From Candidatus Igneacidithiobacillus taupoensis (GTDB taxonomy: Bacteria > Pseudomonadota > Gammaproteobacteria > Acidithiobacillales > Acidithiobacillaceae), in assembly GCA_021375695.1 (NCBI GenBank), contig JAEPKX010000010.1, positions 3,648-46,958 on the forward strand: DNA of 43,311 bases, in the 5' to 3' direction. The notes below the pieces were generated by a model. The model made no database searches. It saw only the letters and a program-made list of their open reading frames with translations, and had not been told where the DNA came from. This document shows, piece by piece, positions 17,117 to 25,426 of this stretch (its first letter is position 1; each line of letters begins with the position of its first letter). Made by a program: the position numbers and the translations under genes.

Positions 17117-19432
17117 ATGTCGTCCACTCCGAGTACTCCCCAAGGATTAACGACTGCCGAGGCCCAAGCCAAGCTCCAGCAATATGGTCGCAATGAAATT
17201 CGCGAGGAGCAAGCACACCTGTGGCTGCTCTTGCTCAGAAAGTTTTGGGCACCCGTACCCTGGATGTTGGAAATTACCCTCATCCTGGAGATCGCCCTGG
17301 CCAGATGGCCCGAGGCCATCATCATTGCCATCTTGTTGGTTTTCAATGCGTTACTGAGTTTTAGTCAGGAACAAAAAGCACAAAAGGCCCTGGCCTTATT
17401 GCGGGAAAAACTCCATATCCAAGCACGTGTCTATCGGGATGGTCATTGGCAGACCATTCCGGCTGCCGAATTGGTACCCCAGGATCTGGTCCACATCCGG
17501 GTCGGCGACATTGTCCCAGCCGATCTCCAAATAAGCGACGGCAGTGTTCTCGTGGATGAATCCGCCCTCACTGGCGAATCCATGCCCGTAGATCGCAACA
17601 AAGGGAGCGCACTCTACTCGGGCTCCGTCATCCGGCGAGGAGAAGCCAGCGGGCTGGTAACGGCAACGGGGGCCCAAAGCTATTTTGGCAAAACGGCTGA
17701 ACTCGTGCGGGGAGCGGGGGCCAAAAGCCACCTCGAGGGAGTCGTCCTCCACATTGTTCGTTATCTCGTGGCCATGGATCTCTTTTTGGTGGCAGCCATT
17801 TTGATTTATGCCACGGTAGCAAACCTGTCCCTTACCCAGATTCTCCCCTTTGCCCTCATTTTACTGGTGGCATCGGTGCCCGTTGCCCTCCCGGCCACCT
17901 TTACCGTGGCAACGGCCATCGCCTCCATGACCCTGGTCAAAAAAGGAGTGCTGGTCACCAGACTGGCCGCCATTGAAGAAGCCGCAGCCATGAGCGATTT
18001 GTGCAGCGATAAAACCGGGACATTGACACAAAACACCTTGCGCCTTGGCAAAATCCAGCCCTGGTCTGCCCATAGCGATACAGACGTAGTAGCAATGGCT
18101 GCGTTAGCAAGCGACCCCTCCACCCAGGATCCTATTGATCTAGCCATTCTCCAGGCACAGGCCGCCAACAACCCCTTGCCCGAGCGCACCCAATTTATTC
18201 CCTTTGATCCCAGCACCAAACGATCCGAAGCCCTCTTTCGTCAGGAAGGCACCACCTGGCGGGCGCTCAAGGGAGCACCACAGATCCTTGCCGAGCTCTG
18301 CCAGATCCAAGGGTGGGAGGAGACAGCCAATGCCCTAGCCAGCACCGGTGCCCGGGTATTGGCAGTGGCCGCCGGTCCCGATGGTCAGCCGCAGTTTTAT
18401 GGATTTCTAGCGTTATCCGATCCCCTTCGCCCCGACGCAGCAGAGGTCGTACACGCTTTGCAAAATCTGGGGATAGAGGTGCGGATGGTCACGGGCGACA
18501 GCCAGCAAACCGCTGCCTTCGTTGCCTCACAATTGCAGATCAAGGGACCCATTTGCGATCCCAAACAGCTCGACAAAGACTGCGGGGTATATGCCGGCGT
18601 CTTTCCTGCCGACAAGTTTCACTTGGTCCAACGACTCCAGAAGCGGGGACGCATCGTTGGCATGACCGGCGATGGGGTAAATGATGCCCCTGCCCTCAAG
18701 CAGGCAGAAATGGGGGTCGCCGTGCAGAGCGCCACCGACGTCGCCAAGGCAGCGGCAAGCCTCGTGCTCACGACGCCCGGATTGCAAGGGGTCCTGGATG
18801 CCGTTCTCATCGGCCGAAAAGTCTATCAACGGATGCTGACCTACACCCTGAACAAGATCGTAAAAGTCTTCCAGGTAGCGCTATTTTTGAGCCTGGGCAT
18901 TCTTGTTTTTCAGCAATTTGTCGTCACTCCCCTGCTGGTGCTGCTCCTACTTTTTGCCAATGATTTCGTTACCATGTCCATTGCCGATGATCATGTTCGC
19001 CCCTCACCTCACCCCGATCGCTGGGCTATCCGGACCCTGGTGCTTTCCTCTCTGGCCATTGCCATGGCCTGGTTGCTGTATATCGTTGCGGTCTATCTCA
19101 TCGGTCGAGGCCTGGGCCTTTCTTTGGGAAAGATACAGACCCTGGATTTTCTGGGCCTGGTATTTTCTGGTCTGGCCAATGTGTTTCTGGTGCGTGAACG
19201 GGGACATCTTTGGAACTCCATGCCCGGAACTTTTTTACTCCTGGCGAGCCTTGCCGATGTGGTGGTGGTAAGCGTTCTCGCCACCCAAGGTTGGCTCATG
19301 ACCGCCATCTCTCTACAAGAAACATTGATTTTGTTGGGAAGTACCCTGGTCTTTACCTTGCTACTGGATCAAATCAAGGTACCACTCCTACAACACCTAA
19401 GTCCGGCAGTAGCAAAAAGAAAGGAGATCTGA
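17117..19432 (+). CDS. plasma-membrane proton-efflux P-type ATPase (type IIIA)
   Basis: 771 residues. It pumps protons out of the cytoplasm with ATP. In order: a cation-ATPase N-terminal segment (QGLTTAEAQAKLQQYGRNEI), the first membrane hairpin (WAPVPWMLEITLILEIAL), an actuator domain with TGES at residues 152-155, the helix-4 motif ASVPVALPATFTVATAIAS, the phosphorylated Asp298 in SDKTGTLTQ, the nucleotide domain with LKGAPQIL, MVTGDSQQTA, the GDGVNDAPALK hinge (from residue 518), and four to six C-terminal helices (LLLLFANDFVTMSIADD). It lacks the Cu/Cd-type CPx motif and metal domains. Placement after eno suggests that acid export is coupled to carbon flux in an acidophile. A degenerate paralogue lies at 3204. 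Confidence 0.92.
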   Translation: MSSTPSTPQGLTTAEAQAKLQQYGRNEIREEQAHLWLLLLRKFWAPVPWMLEITLILEIALARWPEAIIIAILLVFNALLSFSQEQKAQKALALLREKLHIQARVYRDGHWQTIPAAELVPQDLVHIRVGDIVPADLQISDGSVLVDESALTGESMPVDRNKGSALYSGSVIRRGEASGLVTATGAQSYFGKTAELVRGAGAKSHLEGVVLHIVRYLVAMDLFLVAAILIYATVANLSLTQILPFALILLVASVPVALPATFTVATAIASMTLVKKGVLVTRLAAIEEAAAMSDLCSDKTGTLTQNTLRLGKIQPWSAHSDTDVVAMAALASDPSTQDPIDLAILQAQAANNPLPERTQFIPFDPSTKRSEALFRQEGTTWRALKGAPQILAELCQIQGWEETANALASTGARVLAVAAGPDGQPQFYGFLALSDPLRPDAAEVVHALQNLGIEVRMVTGDSQQTAAFVASQLQIKGPICDPKQLDKDCGVYAGVFPADKFHLVQRLQKRGRIVGMTGDGVNDAPALKQAEMGVAVQSATDVAKAAASLVLTTPGLQGVLDAVLIGRKVYQRMLTYTLNKIVKVFQVALFLSLGILVFQQFVVTPLLVLLLLFANDFVTMSIADDHVRPSPHPDRWAIRTLVLSSLAIAMAWLLYIVAVYLIGRGLGLSLGKIQTLDFLGLVFSGLANVFLVRERGHLWNSMPGTFLLLASLADVVVVSVLATQGWLMTAISLQETLILLGSTLVFTLLLDQIKVPLLQHLSPAVAKRKEI

Positions 19433-19970
19433 ACCCGGCATGGAGGAATCCACCCAAAATATTGCCGTATGTGCTGCCAAACCCACTATCTTGCGCTCCG
19501 GCAAATATCTGGGAACCATCATGCACACCAAGTAAAGGTAGCTTTCTGGCTCACCATCCGAACAATTAATTACGCGTAACCAGGAGACAATACTGGTTTT
19601 TTTCCAAAAATGTCGTCTGGGATAGGAAATGGTAGCGATCTGCTGCAGCCTCTTGCACTTTCGGTCATAGGAGGGCCTCGCCCCGTGCTCTATGGGGCGT
19701 TGACTCGCTCGGCTTGCAGAGCCAACATGGTGTGGTAAAGAGTACTGAATTCCAGATGATCCAATGGATGGCTTGTGGACACCAAGCTTGCTTCCTGGAA
19801 ATGGAATCCACAATGGGAAAGCCCAGCTTGCATCGCGGTGAAATGGTGGGAAACAAGGGAATAACCGGAGCTATTCCAAACCCAGAAATTACCTATCCTG
19901 GCGGTTGGTACAGAGTTGGCCCTCCCTGTTACCTATGCTTTTACTGCAGCCGGTGTAACAAGCGCAGCGC
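19433..19970. other. gene-poor gap after the carbon operon
   Basis: About 540 bases with no gene I recognise. A 31-codon frame (plus, 19441-19536, beginning MEESTQNIAVCAAKP) follows a distant GGAG and could be a small protein or the remains of one. A 32-codon minus-strand frame sits near 19672-19577. Longer frames on both strands look like shadows, with no family motif. Short hairpins occur near 19678-19696 (GCCCCG/TGGGGC) and 19711-19723 (GGCT/AGCC). The patchy look suggests decayed DNA between two operons, but no terminal repeats mark an insertion sequence. Confidence 0.4.
19578..19603 (+). terminator. possible Rho-independent terminator after the carbon operon
   Basis: AACCAG and CTGGTT form a perfect 6-base stem around a 9-base loop, and the stem runs into a T-rich stretch (seven Ts, counting the last two of the stem, then CC). 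It lies 145 bases past the H+-ATPase stop. The stem is short and only half G+C, so it may be weak. Confidence 0.4.
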
Positions 19971-19994
19971 AAAGGGGAGCCGTAGCTCCCCTTT
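19971..19994 (-). terminator. hairpin downstream of cydB
   Basis: A perfect 10-base inverted repeat (AAAGGGGAGC / GCTCCCCTTT) with a CGTA loop, 21 bases past the cydB stop when read on the minus strand. The A and T ends make it usable in both directions. The T run after the stem is only three bases, so termination is likely but not certain. Confidence 0.55.
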
Positions 19995-20015
19995 GTTACC
20001 ACAGCGAGATTTTGA

Positions 20016-21104
20016 TCAGTGGCTTTCGTAGCCTGCCAAATGGGTGATCCGATGACGGAATACCCAGAGCTGATAGGCATTGTACATGATCATTACCGGG
20101 ACGAAGCCGGTCATGAACAAGGTCAGGATGGCCAGATCATTGGCAGGATTGCCGCCGGCATCGATGGTCCAGGTTTGGGGTACGATATAGGGGTAATTGG
20201 TTGCCCACATCCCACCCCACATCAGCACAACAATCAGACCGCACCAGAGCAAAGCAGGAAAATCCCGGTGTGCGGCATGGGCAGTCATCATTTTGTAGGC
20301 GGAAAAAAGAATGGCCAGAAGGAGTACCAGCCAGCCGAACCAGCCACTGCCCGTCCATTTGGCAGCATCCGGCATGATGGCATAGGACCAGACCAGGGTG
20401 ATGACTACGGCAAGCAGGGCCAGATAGGAAAAACCGGTTGCCCAGGCATGGGCCTTTTGATAGATCGGATCCTCCTGCTTGAATCGTGCACAAAGATACA
20501 AGGTACCCGCCAAGCCACCGGCAATGACGGCGCCAATACCGGTCCAAATACTGAAAGGACTGAGAAAGCTCAATGCATTACCAGAAAAATGCGGAACGGT
20601 ATTGGCGAAGGGATCGGCGCTACTGGTGATTCCCTGAGCGTTTTTTGTGCTCATGGGGAAACCCAGGAGGGTGGCGCCCAGCGCAATACCGGCAAAGAAA
20701 GCGGCTATCAGACTTCCCAGTCCAAACATCAATCCCCAGAACTTTCGGGAGCCTTTGGCATGGACATGAAACTCAAAGGCTACTGCCCGGGAAATGATCC
20801 CCCACAATGCAAACATGAGAGGAATCATGAGGTAATTGAAGGTCGAGCCGTAGACGAGTGGGAAAGCACCAAAGATGACCCCACCAGCAACCACGAGCCA
20901 CGTCTCGTTGGCGTCCCAGGTACCAGCCATGGACGCCATTATGGCAGCGCGATCGTTCTCGTTTTTCAGCAGCAGAGAAAAAACTCCTGCTCCCAGATCT
21001 GCCCCGTCCAGAACGATGTAAATGACAAAGAAAAGACCCAGCAAAATCCACCAAAAAGTGCTCAGGGCACTATGAATACGCAGTATTTGATCTATATGAT
21101 CCAT
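20016..21104 (-). CDS. cydB: cytochrome bd-type quinol oxidase, subunit II
   Basis: 362 residues with about eight or nine membrane helices. Subunit II packs against CydA and completes the quinol oxidase that reduces O2 to water. The N-terminal WWILLGLFFVIYIVLDGADLGAG, GTWDANETWLVVAGGVIFGAFP and RAVAFEFHVHAKGSRKFW motifs are family signatures, and NYPYIVPQTWTI is the C-terminal block. I chose the ATG at 21104 because AGGAGGTG lies 7-14 bases upstream; a frame running to 21260 has no such support. It follows cydA by 58 bases. No CydX-like small ORF was seen after it. Confidence 0.93.
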   Translation of the reverse strand: MDHIDQILRIHSALSTFWWILLGLFFVIYIVLDGADLGAGVFSLLLKNENDRAAIMASMAGTWDANETWLVVAGGVIFGAFPLVYGSTFNYLMIPLMFALWGIISRAVAFEFHVHAKGSRKFWGLMFGLGSLIAAFFAGIALGATLLGFPMSTKNAQGITSSADPFANTVPHFSGNALSFLSPFSIWTGIGAVIAGGLAGTLYLCARFKQEDPIYQKAHAWATGFSYLALLAVVITLVWSYAIMPDAAKWTGSGWFGWLVLLLAILFSAYKMMTAHAAHRDFPALLWCGLIVVLMWGGMWATNYPYIVPQTWTIDAGGNPANDLAILTLFMTGFVPVMIMYNAYQLWVFRHRITHLAGYESH

Positions 21105-21162
21105 TGAGTACACCTCCTTGCAGGGCCGGCTCCGCAGTAGCGGATACCGACCCAGACGATTC

Positions 21163-22620
21163 TTATCGATTTTTTTCCAGGGTTGGTTTGCCAAAGGTTG
21201 GCTTGGCAAAGCTTGCCTGGGCAAGACCACCGCCAGCATTTTCACTGGGCGCGCTGCCAATAACAGGGCTTGTCAAATCCGGTCCTTTCTGAATGATACG
21301 GGAGAAGAAATACCAGGCTCCCCCCCAGACCATCAGCTCGAAAGTGATATACCCGATAAACCAGGCCGACTCAGCAGTGACTCCCATGTGACTGACCCCT
21401 TGCCAAGTGCGCATGAGTCCATAAACGACCCAGGGTTGACGACCGATTTCCCGCGTCCACCAGCCCGTCCAGACAGCCAGGTAGGGAAGAAAGCCGCTCA
21501 ATACCAGCAAGCGCAAGAACCAGGGATGGCGGCGTAGACCCGCAGCGTTCAATTGTCCCTGCAGCCGCAACCAGTTGCCCCAAAGAGCCATGAAGAACAG
21601 GAAGAACCCAATGGCTACCATGGCCCGGAAGGCATAGAAAGGCACCCAGACATCGGGCCGATCCTTGTACGCAAAGTGATCCAGGCCGGTTACCTTCCCG
21701 TTCAGGGTATGGGTCTCCAGTAAACTCAGGACATGGGGGATCGTAATGGCAAAGACATTGCCATCATTTTTGCTGTTGGGAATCGCAATGATATGCCAGC
21801 CGGTGTTGAACTTGCCGTTGGGCAAATAGGTGTGATAGTGGCCCTCCATCGCCGCAAGGGAGGTAGGCTGATCAGCAGCTACTTCCCGGCCCAGCTCGTC
21901 GCCAAGAAAAATTTGCAGAGGGGTAATGACGACCAAAGCCAACAGGGTAGGTTTGAGCAATGTCGTAAACAGATCGGCGTTACGGTTTTTCAAAATGAAC
22001 CAGGCGCTCACCGCCGCAAAGAAAAACAGGGAAAGCTCCAGGGTTGCGATCCACATATGCGGAAAGCCGATATCAAAGTTTGGATTGAAGATGGCATTCC
22101 ACCAATTGGTCACCTGGAAGAGTCCATCCTTGAGGACGACGCCACGGGGAGACTGCATCCAGCCATTGGCTACCAGGATCCACATGGCCGATAGACTGGA
22201 GGACAGCGCCACGTTGAAAGTGGCAAAGGCATGCATACCCTTGCCAATCTTTCCCCAGCCAAAAATCATCAGGCCAATGAAGCCGGCCTCATACATGAAG
22301 GCTGTGATCGTTTCAAAGCCCAGAATGTTACCAAAAAATGGGCCAACCGCCTGGGAAAAGGGTCCATAGAGAATCCCGAAGGCCATCTCCATGGTGACGC
22401 CGGTGGCAACCCCAGCACCAAAGTTGACGATGAACAGTTTTTCGAAAAAGCGTTGTAAGCGGTACCACTTCTCGTTTCCCGAGCGCAGCCAAGCTACTTC
22501 CAGAAAGAAGAGCAACCAGGACATGCCAATGGTCACCGGCGTCCAGAGGATATGCATGGACGTGATGAAGGCAAAGTCGAGGCGACTGAGCATGATCGGG
22601 AGGGTGTTTTCAATGATCAT
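21163..22620 (-). CDS. cydA: cytochrome bd-type quinol oxidase, subunit I (cyanide-insensitive type)
   Basis: 485 residues, about nine helices, in the inner membrane. The start at 22620 has TGAGGGA about 6 bases upstream. His23 (ITSMHILW) is the likely haem b595 ligand, and the His in IGFPHMWIATLE the likely haem b558 ligand. GRQPWVVYGLMRT is a conserved subunit I block. The quinol loop after FLGDELGREVAADQPTSLAAMEGHY is short, which is the CioA/CIO form rather than the long-loop E. coli CydA. Such oxidases resist cyanide and sulfide in known cases. The C-terminal tail is Ala/Gly/Pro-rich. It runs divergently from the regulator and hydrogenase-like operon. Confidence 0.93.
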   Translation of the reverse strand: MIIENTLPIMLSRLDFAFITSMHILWTPVTIGMSWLLFFLEVAWLRSGNEKWYRLQRFFEKLFIVNFGAGVATGVTMEMAFGILYGPFSQAVGPFFGNILGFETITAFMYEAGFIGLMIFGWGKIGKGMHAFATFNVALSSSLSAMWILVANGWMQSPRGVVLKDGLFQVTNWWNAIFNPNFDIGFPHMWIATLELSLFFFAAVSAWFILKNRNADLFTTLLKPTLLALVVITPLQIFLGDELGREVAADQPTSLAAMEGHYHTYLPNGKFNTGWHIIAIPNSKNDGNVFAITIPHVLSLLETHTLNGKVTGLDHFAYKDRPDVWVPFYAFRAMVAIGFFLFFMALWGNWLRLQGQLNAAGLRRHPWFLRLLVLSGFLPYLAVWTGWWTREIGRQPWVVYGLMRTWQGVSHMGVTAESAWFIGYITFELMVWGGAWYFFSRIIQKGPDLTSPVIGSAPSENAGGGLAQASFAKPTFGKPTLEKNR

Positions 22621-22725
22621 GATGATTTCCCTCAATATGCAAGAACAGTAGTTTTGCGCAGATGCGGCAGGCAGTAAGAGCATCTTTCATACCAGACTAA
22701 GTTACTAAAGTTAGCTATCAATATA

Positions 22726-22731
22726 ATTATA
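22726..22731 (-). promoter_or_regulatory. cydA: candidate -10 box for cydAB
   Basis: TATAAT on the minus strand, inside an A+T-rich stretch about 105 bases before the cydA start. No good -35 hexamer is visible at the right spacing, so this may be an activator-dependent promoter or chance. Confidence 0.3.
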
Positions 22732-22770
22732 TAGTTATCGTTTTATTGGGAAGGGATCGCAGGGCTTACC

Positions 22771-22826
22771 GGTGGATGTGAACCACTCTGATTGGTTTAT
22801 ATAAACCACTATGGTTTATTTCAACC
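22771..22826. promoter_or_regulatory. three tandem palindrome-like operator sites
   Basis: Three 14-base sites share the pattern GGT....T.AACC. They are 22771-22784 (GGTGGATGTGAACC), 22794-22807 (GGTTTATATAAACC, a perfect palindrome) and 22813-22826 (GGTTTATTTCAACC). Site starts are 23 and 19 bases apart, so the last two lie on nearly one face of the helix. They sit between cydA and the XRE-cupin gene. The likely ligand is that dimeric regulator, acting on itself, on the downstream complex and possibly on cydAB; this is inference. Confidence 0.6.
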
Positions 22827-22889
22827 GGACGAATGGAGGTGCTGATCATAATACTGGACACCATGTCCATTATTGCATACAGTTGGGGA

Positions 22890-23435
22890 ATGGAAACTTT
22901 AGCTCTCCGTCTGCGCCAGTTACGAGAAGACCGTCAGTTGACGCTACGTGCCTTGGCCGACCGTGCCGAGGTCTCGGCAAGCGCTTTGTCACAAATTGAA
23001 AAGGGCTTGGTGTCTCCTTCCATTGCCACACTGGAGCGGATTTGTAATGGTCTGGGCTTGCACATTACCGCTCTCTTTGATGAGCCCAGCAGCGATGCCC
23101 CGCCCTTGATCCTGCGGGCGGGAAAGCGACGCAAGGTCTATAGCCTAGAATCCCGTGCCAGTATTGAACCCTTGGCGAGAGATCTGCTGGGAAAAAAAAT
23201 GCAGCCCTTGTTGGTGACCCTGGAACCTGGCGGAGAGTGCGGGGAACATCCCTACGCCAGCGCGGAAGGAGAAGAGTTCGCTATGGTGATTTCGGGTACA
23301 GCCTATTTCGAGCAACAGGGGAAGCGGTATACGCTCCAGGCGGGGGATGCAGTCTATTATGATCCCCGCCTCTTGCATAATTGGCATAACAGCGATCCTA
23401 CCCCCGCCGTATTGCTCATCGTCGTGGCGCAATGA
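22890..23435 (+). CDS. XRE-family regulator with C-terminal cupin sensor domain
   Basis: 181 residues from the ATG at 22890; in-frame starts at 22863 and 22833 exist and none has a well-placed ribosome site, so the start is uncertain. The N-terminal helix-turn-helix (LRQLREDRQLTLRALADRAEVSA) is followed by the recognition region LSQIEKGLVSPSIATLERI. After a linker comes a cupin barrel with GECGEHPYASAEGEEF, GDAVYYDP and HNWHNSDP, carrying possible His/Glu ligands. Such regulators sense small molecules, amino acids or sulfur compounds. The stop overlaps the HyfB-like start by ATGA, so it heads the complex operon, and the three palindromes upstream suggest autoregulation. Confidence 0.88.
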   Translation: METLALRLRQLREDRQLTLRALADRAEVSASALSQIEKGLVSPSIATLERICNGLGLHITALFDEPSSDAPPLILRAGKRRKVYSLESRASIEPLARDLLGKKMQPLLVTLEPGGECGEHPYASAEGEEFAMVISGTAYFEQQGKRYTLQAGDAVYYDPRLLHNWHNSDPTPAVLLIVVAQ

Positions 23436-25426
23436 AGGATTTTGCATTGTGGGCAGGACTAGGAAGTGCCGCAGGCGGACTGCTCGCCGCGCTTATCGTT
23501 CCGTTTCTTCTAGGAAACCGTGCGTTACAGCGATCCTTCGGATTCGGTTTTGCGATGCTGATGAGTCTTGCTTTTCTCCTGACGGGTATCCAAGGGCTGG
23601 GCCAAGCCCCCGTACAAATCAGCTTACCCGGGCCCATTCCTCTTTTCCCTTGGCAATTTTTGCTGGATCCGCTCGCTTCCTTTTTTCTAGCGGTGCTCGG
23701 TCTGGTTGGCTTTGCTGCTTCCCTTCATGGCTTGGGCTACTTTCGTTCTTTGCCCGCGCGGCAAGCCCTTCGCGTACTGATCCCCTATCCACTTTTTTTG
23801 GGTTCCATGGCCCTCGTGCTGCTGGCCGCAAACGCCTATACCTTTTTGGTAGCGTGGGAATTGATGGCCCTGAGTTCCAGCTTTCTCATCTTGGTCGATC
23901 CTCATTTGGTCCACGCACGAAAGGCGGTACAGCAATATCTCTTGATCGCTCATGTGGGCGCTTTGTGTTTGATTGCTGCTTTCTTTCTCCTCAGTAGGGG
24001 GAGTGGAACCCTGGATTTGAATTTTACCAGCTTGGCCCACACTGCATTCTCTCCAGGCCTTGCCAATATTGTTTTTCTACTGAGCTTGATCGGCTTTGGT
24101 GCCAAACTGGGGATATTGCCCCTGCATATCTGGTTGCCGGAGGCCCATCCTGCGGCTCCTGCTCCCGTATCTGCCTTGATGAGTGCCGCGATGCTGCCCA
24201 TCGCCCTCTATGGTTTGCTGCGAATGGACTGGCAAATATTACACCTGCAAGGGTCTTGGTGGGGGCCATTGTGCTTGGCATTGGGGCTGCTGGGCGCGGC
24301 ATTTGCCGTGCTTTTTTCAGCGGTCCAGAACGATATGAAGCGCCTCCTGGCTTACTCCTCCATGGAAAATATGGGGTTGATCCTGGTTGGCATCGGCTTG
24401 GCAGAGATTTTCTCTCAGCAGGGGATGAACACGCTGGCAGCCCTGGCGCTCACGGCTGCGCTCTTTCAAGTGCTGAACCATGCCCTCTTCAAGGGCCTAC
24501 TGTTTTTGGGAAGCGGTAGTGTCCTGCATGCCACGGGAACCGTGCAACTTTCCCAATTGGGAGGCTTGAACCGATCCATGCCGCAAACGGCATTCCTCGT
24601 ATTCATTGGTGTTTTGGCCATGGCCGGTTTGCCGCCACTCAATGGTTTTGCTTCGGAATGGCTCCTTTTGCAAGCCTTCCTGCTGGCTCCTGGCATGGCA
24701 ACTGGATTATTGCAGGTCGTCTTGCCCTTGGCTGCGGCGGTGGTGGTTTTGGTCTTGGCCATTGCGGGACTTGCCGTCGTCAAACTCTATGGTATTGGCT
24801 TTCTGGGGCTGGCGCGCGCTACTACGGCCCATGCAGAGGCCAGTCTTTGGGAACGACTGGCGATGGGATTCTTTGCCGTCGGCTGTGTGCTGTTTGGCTT
24901 GTTTCCTGGTCTCGCGGTGGATGCCATTGCCCCCATTACCCATCAGTTGCTGCCCGGGAAACTCTTGGCGCAGCCTGGGATCGAATTGCTTACCCCCATT
25001 TCCCCGAGTCGTGCGAGTTATTCTCCGGGGGTATTTTTTCTAGGAATTACCGTGGCCATTCTGATCACTTTTTTATTGGTTTGGTGGCGATTCGGGCGAC
25101 CTTGGCGCCGTGCCCCCGTCTGGGCCTGTGGCTTTGCCGGTCCCACCACCCCCCGAATGCAAGACAGCGCTAGCGGCTTCAGCCAACCGCTGTTGCGCAT
25201 TTTTACTAGCATTCTTCGTCCCAGTGATCAGCAGGATGGCTCTTTTCAGGTAACGGTGCGAGAACCCTTTTGGGATTTCCTCTATGTGCCGCTGATCTCA
25301 ATGATGTATTCCGTAGCTGCACGGGTGCTTCGTTTGCAACATGGGCGGATCACTCTCTATCTGATGTATGCATTTTTGACGCTGGTGTTTTTGCTGGTCT
25401 TGGTTCTGTGGGGTTTCCATCTATGA
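23432..25426 (+). CDS. hydrogenase-4 component B-like / NuoL-type antiporter subunit
   Basis: 664 residues and about 15-16 membrane helices. It is a member of the proton-conducting NuoL/M/N antiporter family, closest in layout to HyfB. The channel Glu (LVAWELMALSSSFL) and the helix-7 Lys (GAKLGILPLHIWLPEAHP) are both kept, as are QNDMKRLLAYSSMENMG, FKGLLFLGSGSV and GLPPLNGFASEW. The C-terminus has the HyfB-specific block WACGFAGPTTPRMQDSASGFSQPL. It is predicted to move protons or Na+ across the inner membrane in a Complex I-like machine. It overlaps the regulator and the HyfC-like gene by ATGA. Confidence 0.9.
   Translation: MKDFALWAGLGSAAGGLLAALIVPFLLGNRALQRSFGFGFAMLMSLAFLLTGIQGLGQAPVQISLPGPIPLFPWQFLLDPLASFFLAVLGLVGFAASLHGLGYFRSLPARQALRVLIPYPLFLGSMALVLLAANAYTFLVAWELMALSSSFLILVDPHLVHARKAVQQYLLIAHVGALCLIAAFFLLSRGSGTLDLNFTSLAHTAFSPGLANIVFLLSLIGFGAKLGILPLHIWLPEAHPAAPAPVSALMSAAMLPIALYGLLRMDWQILHLQGSWWGPLCLALGLLGAAFAVLFSAVQNDMKRLLAYSSMENMGLILVGIGLAEIFSQQGMNTLAALALTAALFQVLNHALFKGLLFLGSGSVLHATGTVQLSQLGGLNRSMPQTAFLVFIGVLAMAGLPPLNGFASEWLLLQAFLLAPGMATGLLQVVLPLAAAVVVLVLAIAGLAVVKLYGIGFLGLARATTAHAEASLWERLAMGFFAVGCVLFGLFPGLAVDAIAPITHQLLPGKLLAQPGIELLTPISPSRASYSPGVFFLGITVAILITFLLVWWRFGRPWRRAPVWACGFAGPTTPRMQDSASGFSQPLLRIFTSILRPSDQQDGSFQVTVREPFWDFLYVPLISMMYSVAARVLRLQHGRITLYLMYAFLTLVFLLVLVLWGFHL

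Noticed and set aside
20019-21107. A 362-codon plus-strand frame opposite cydB
   Set aside because: It is the mirror of a clear membrane oxidase gene, with Gly/His/Gln-rich composition typical of antisense shadows.
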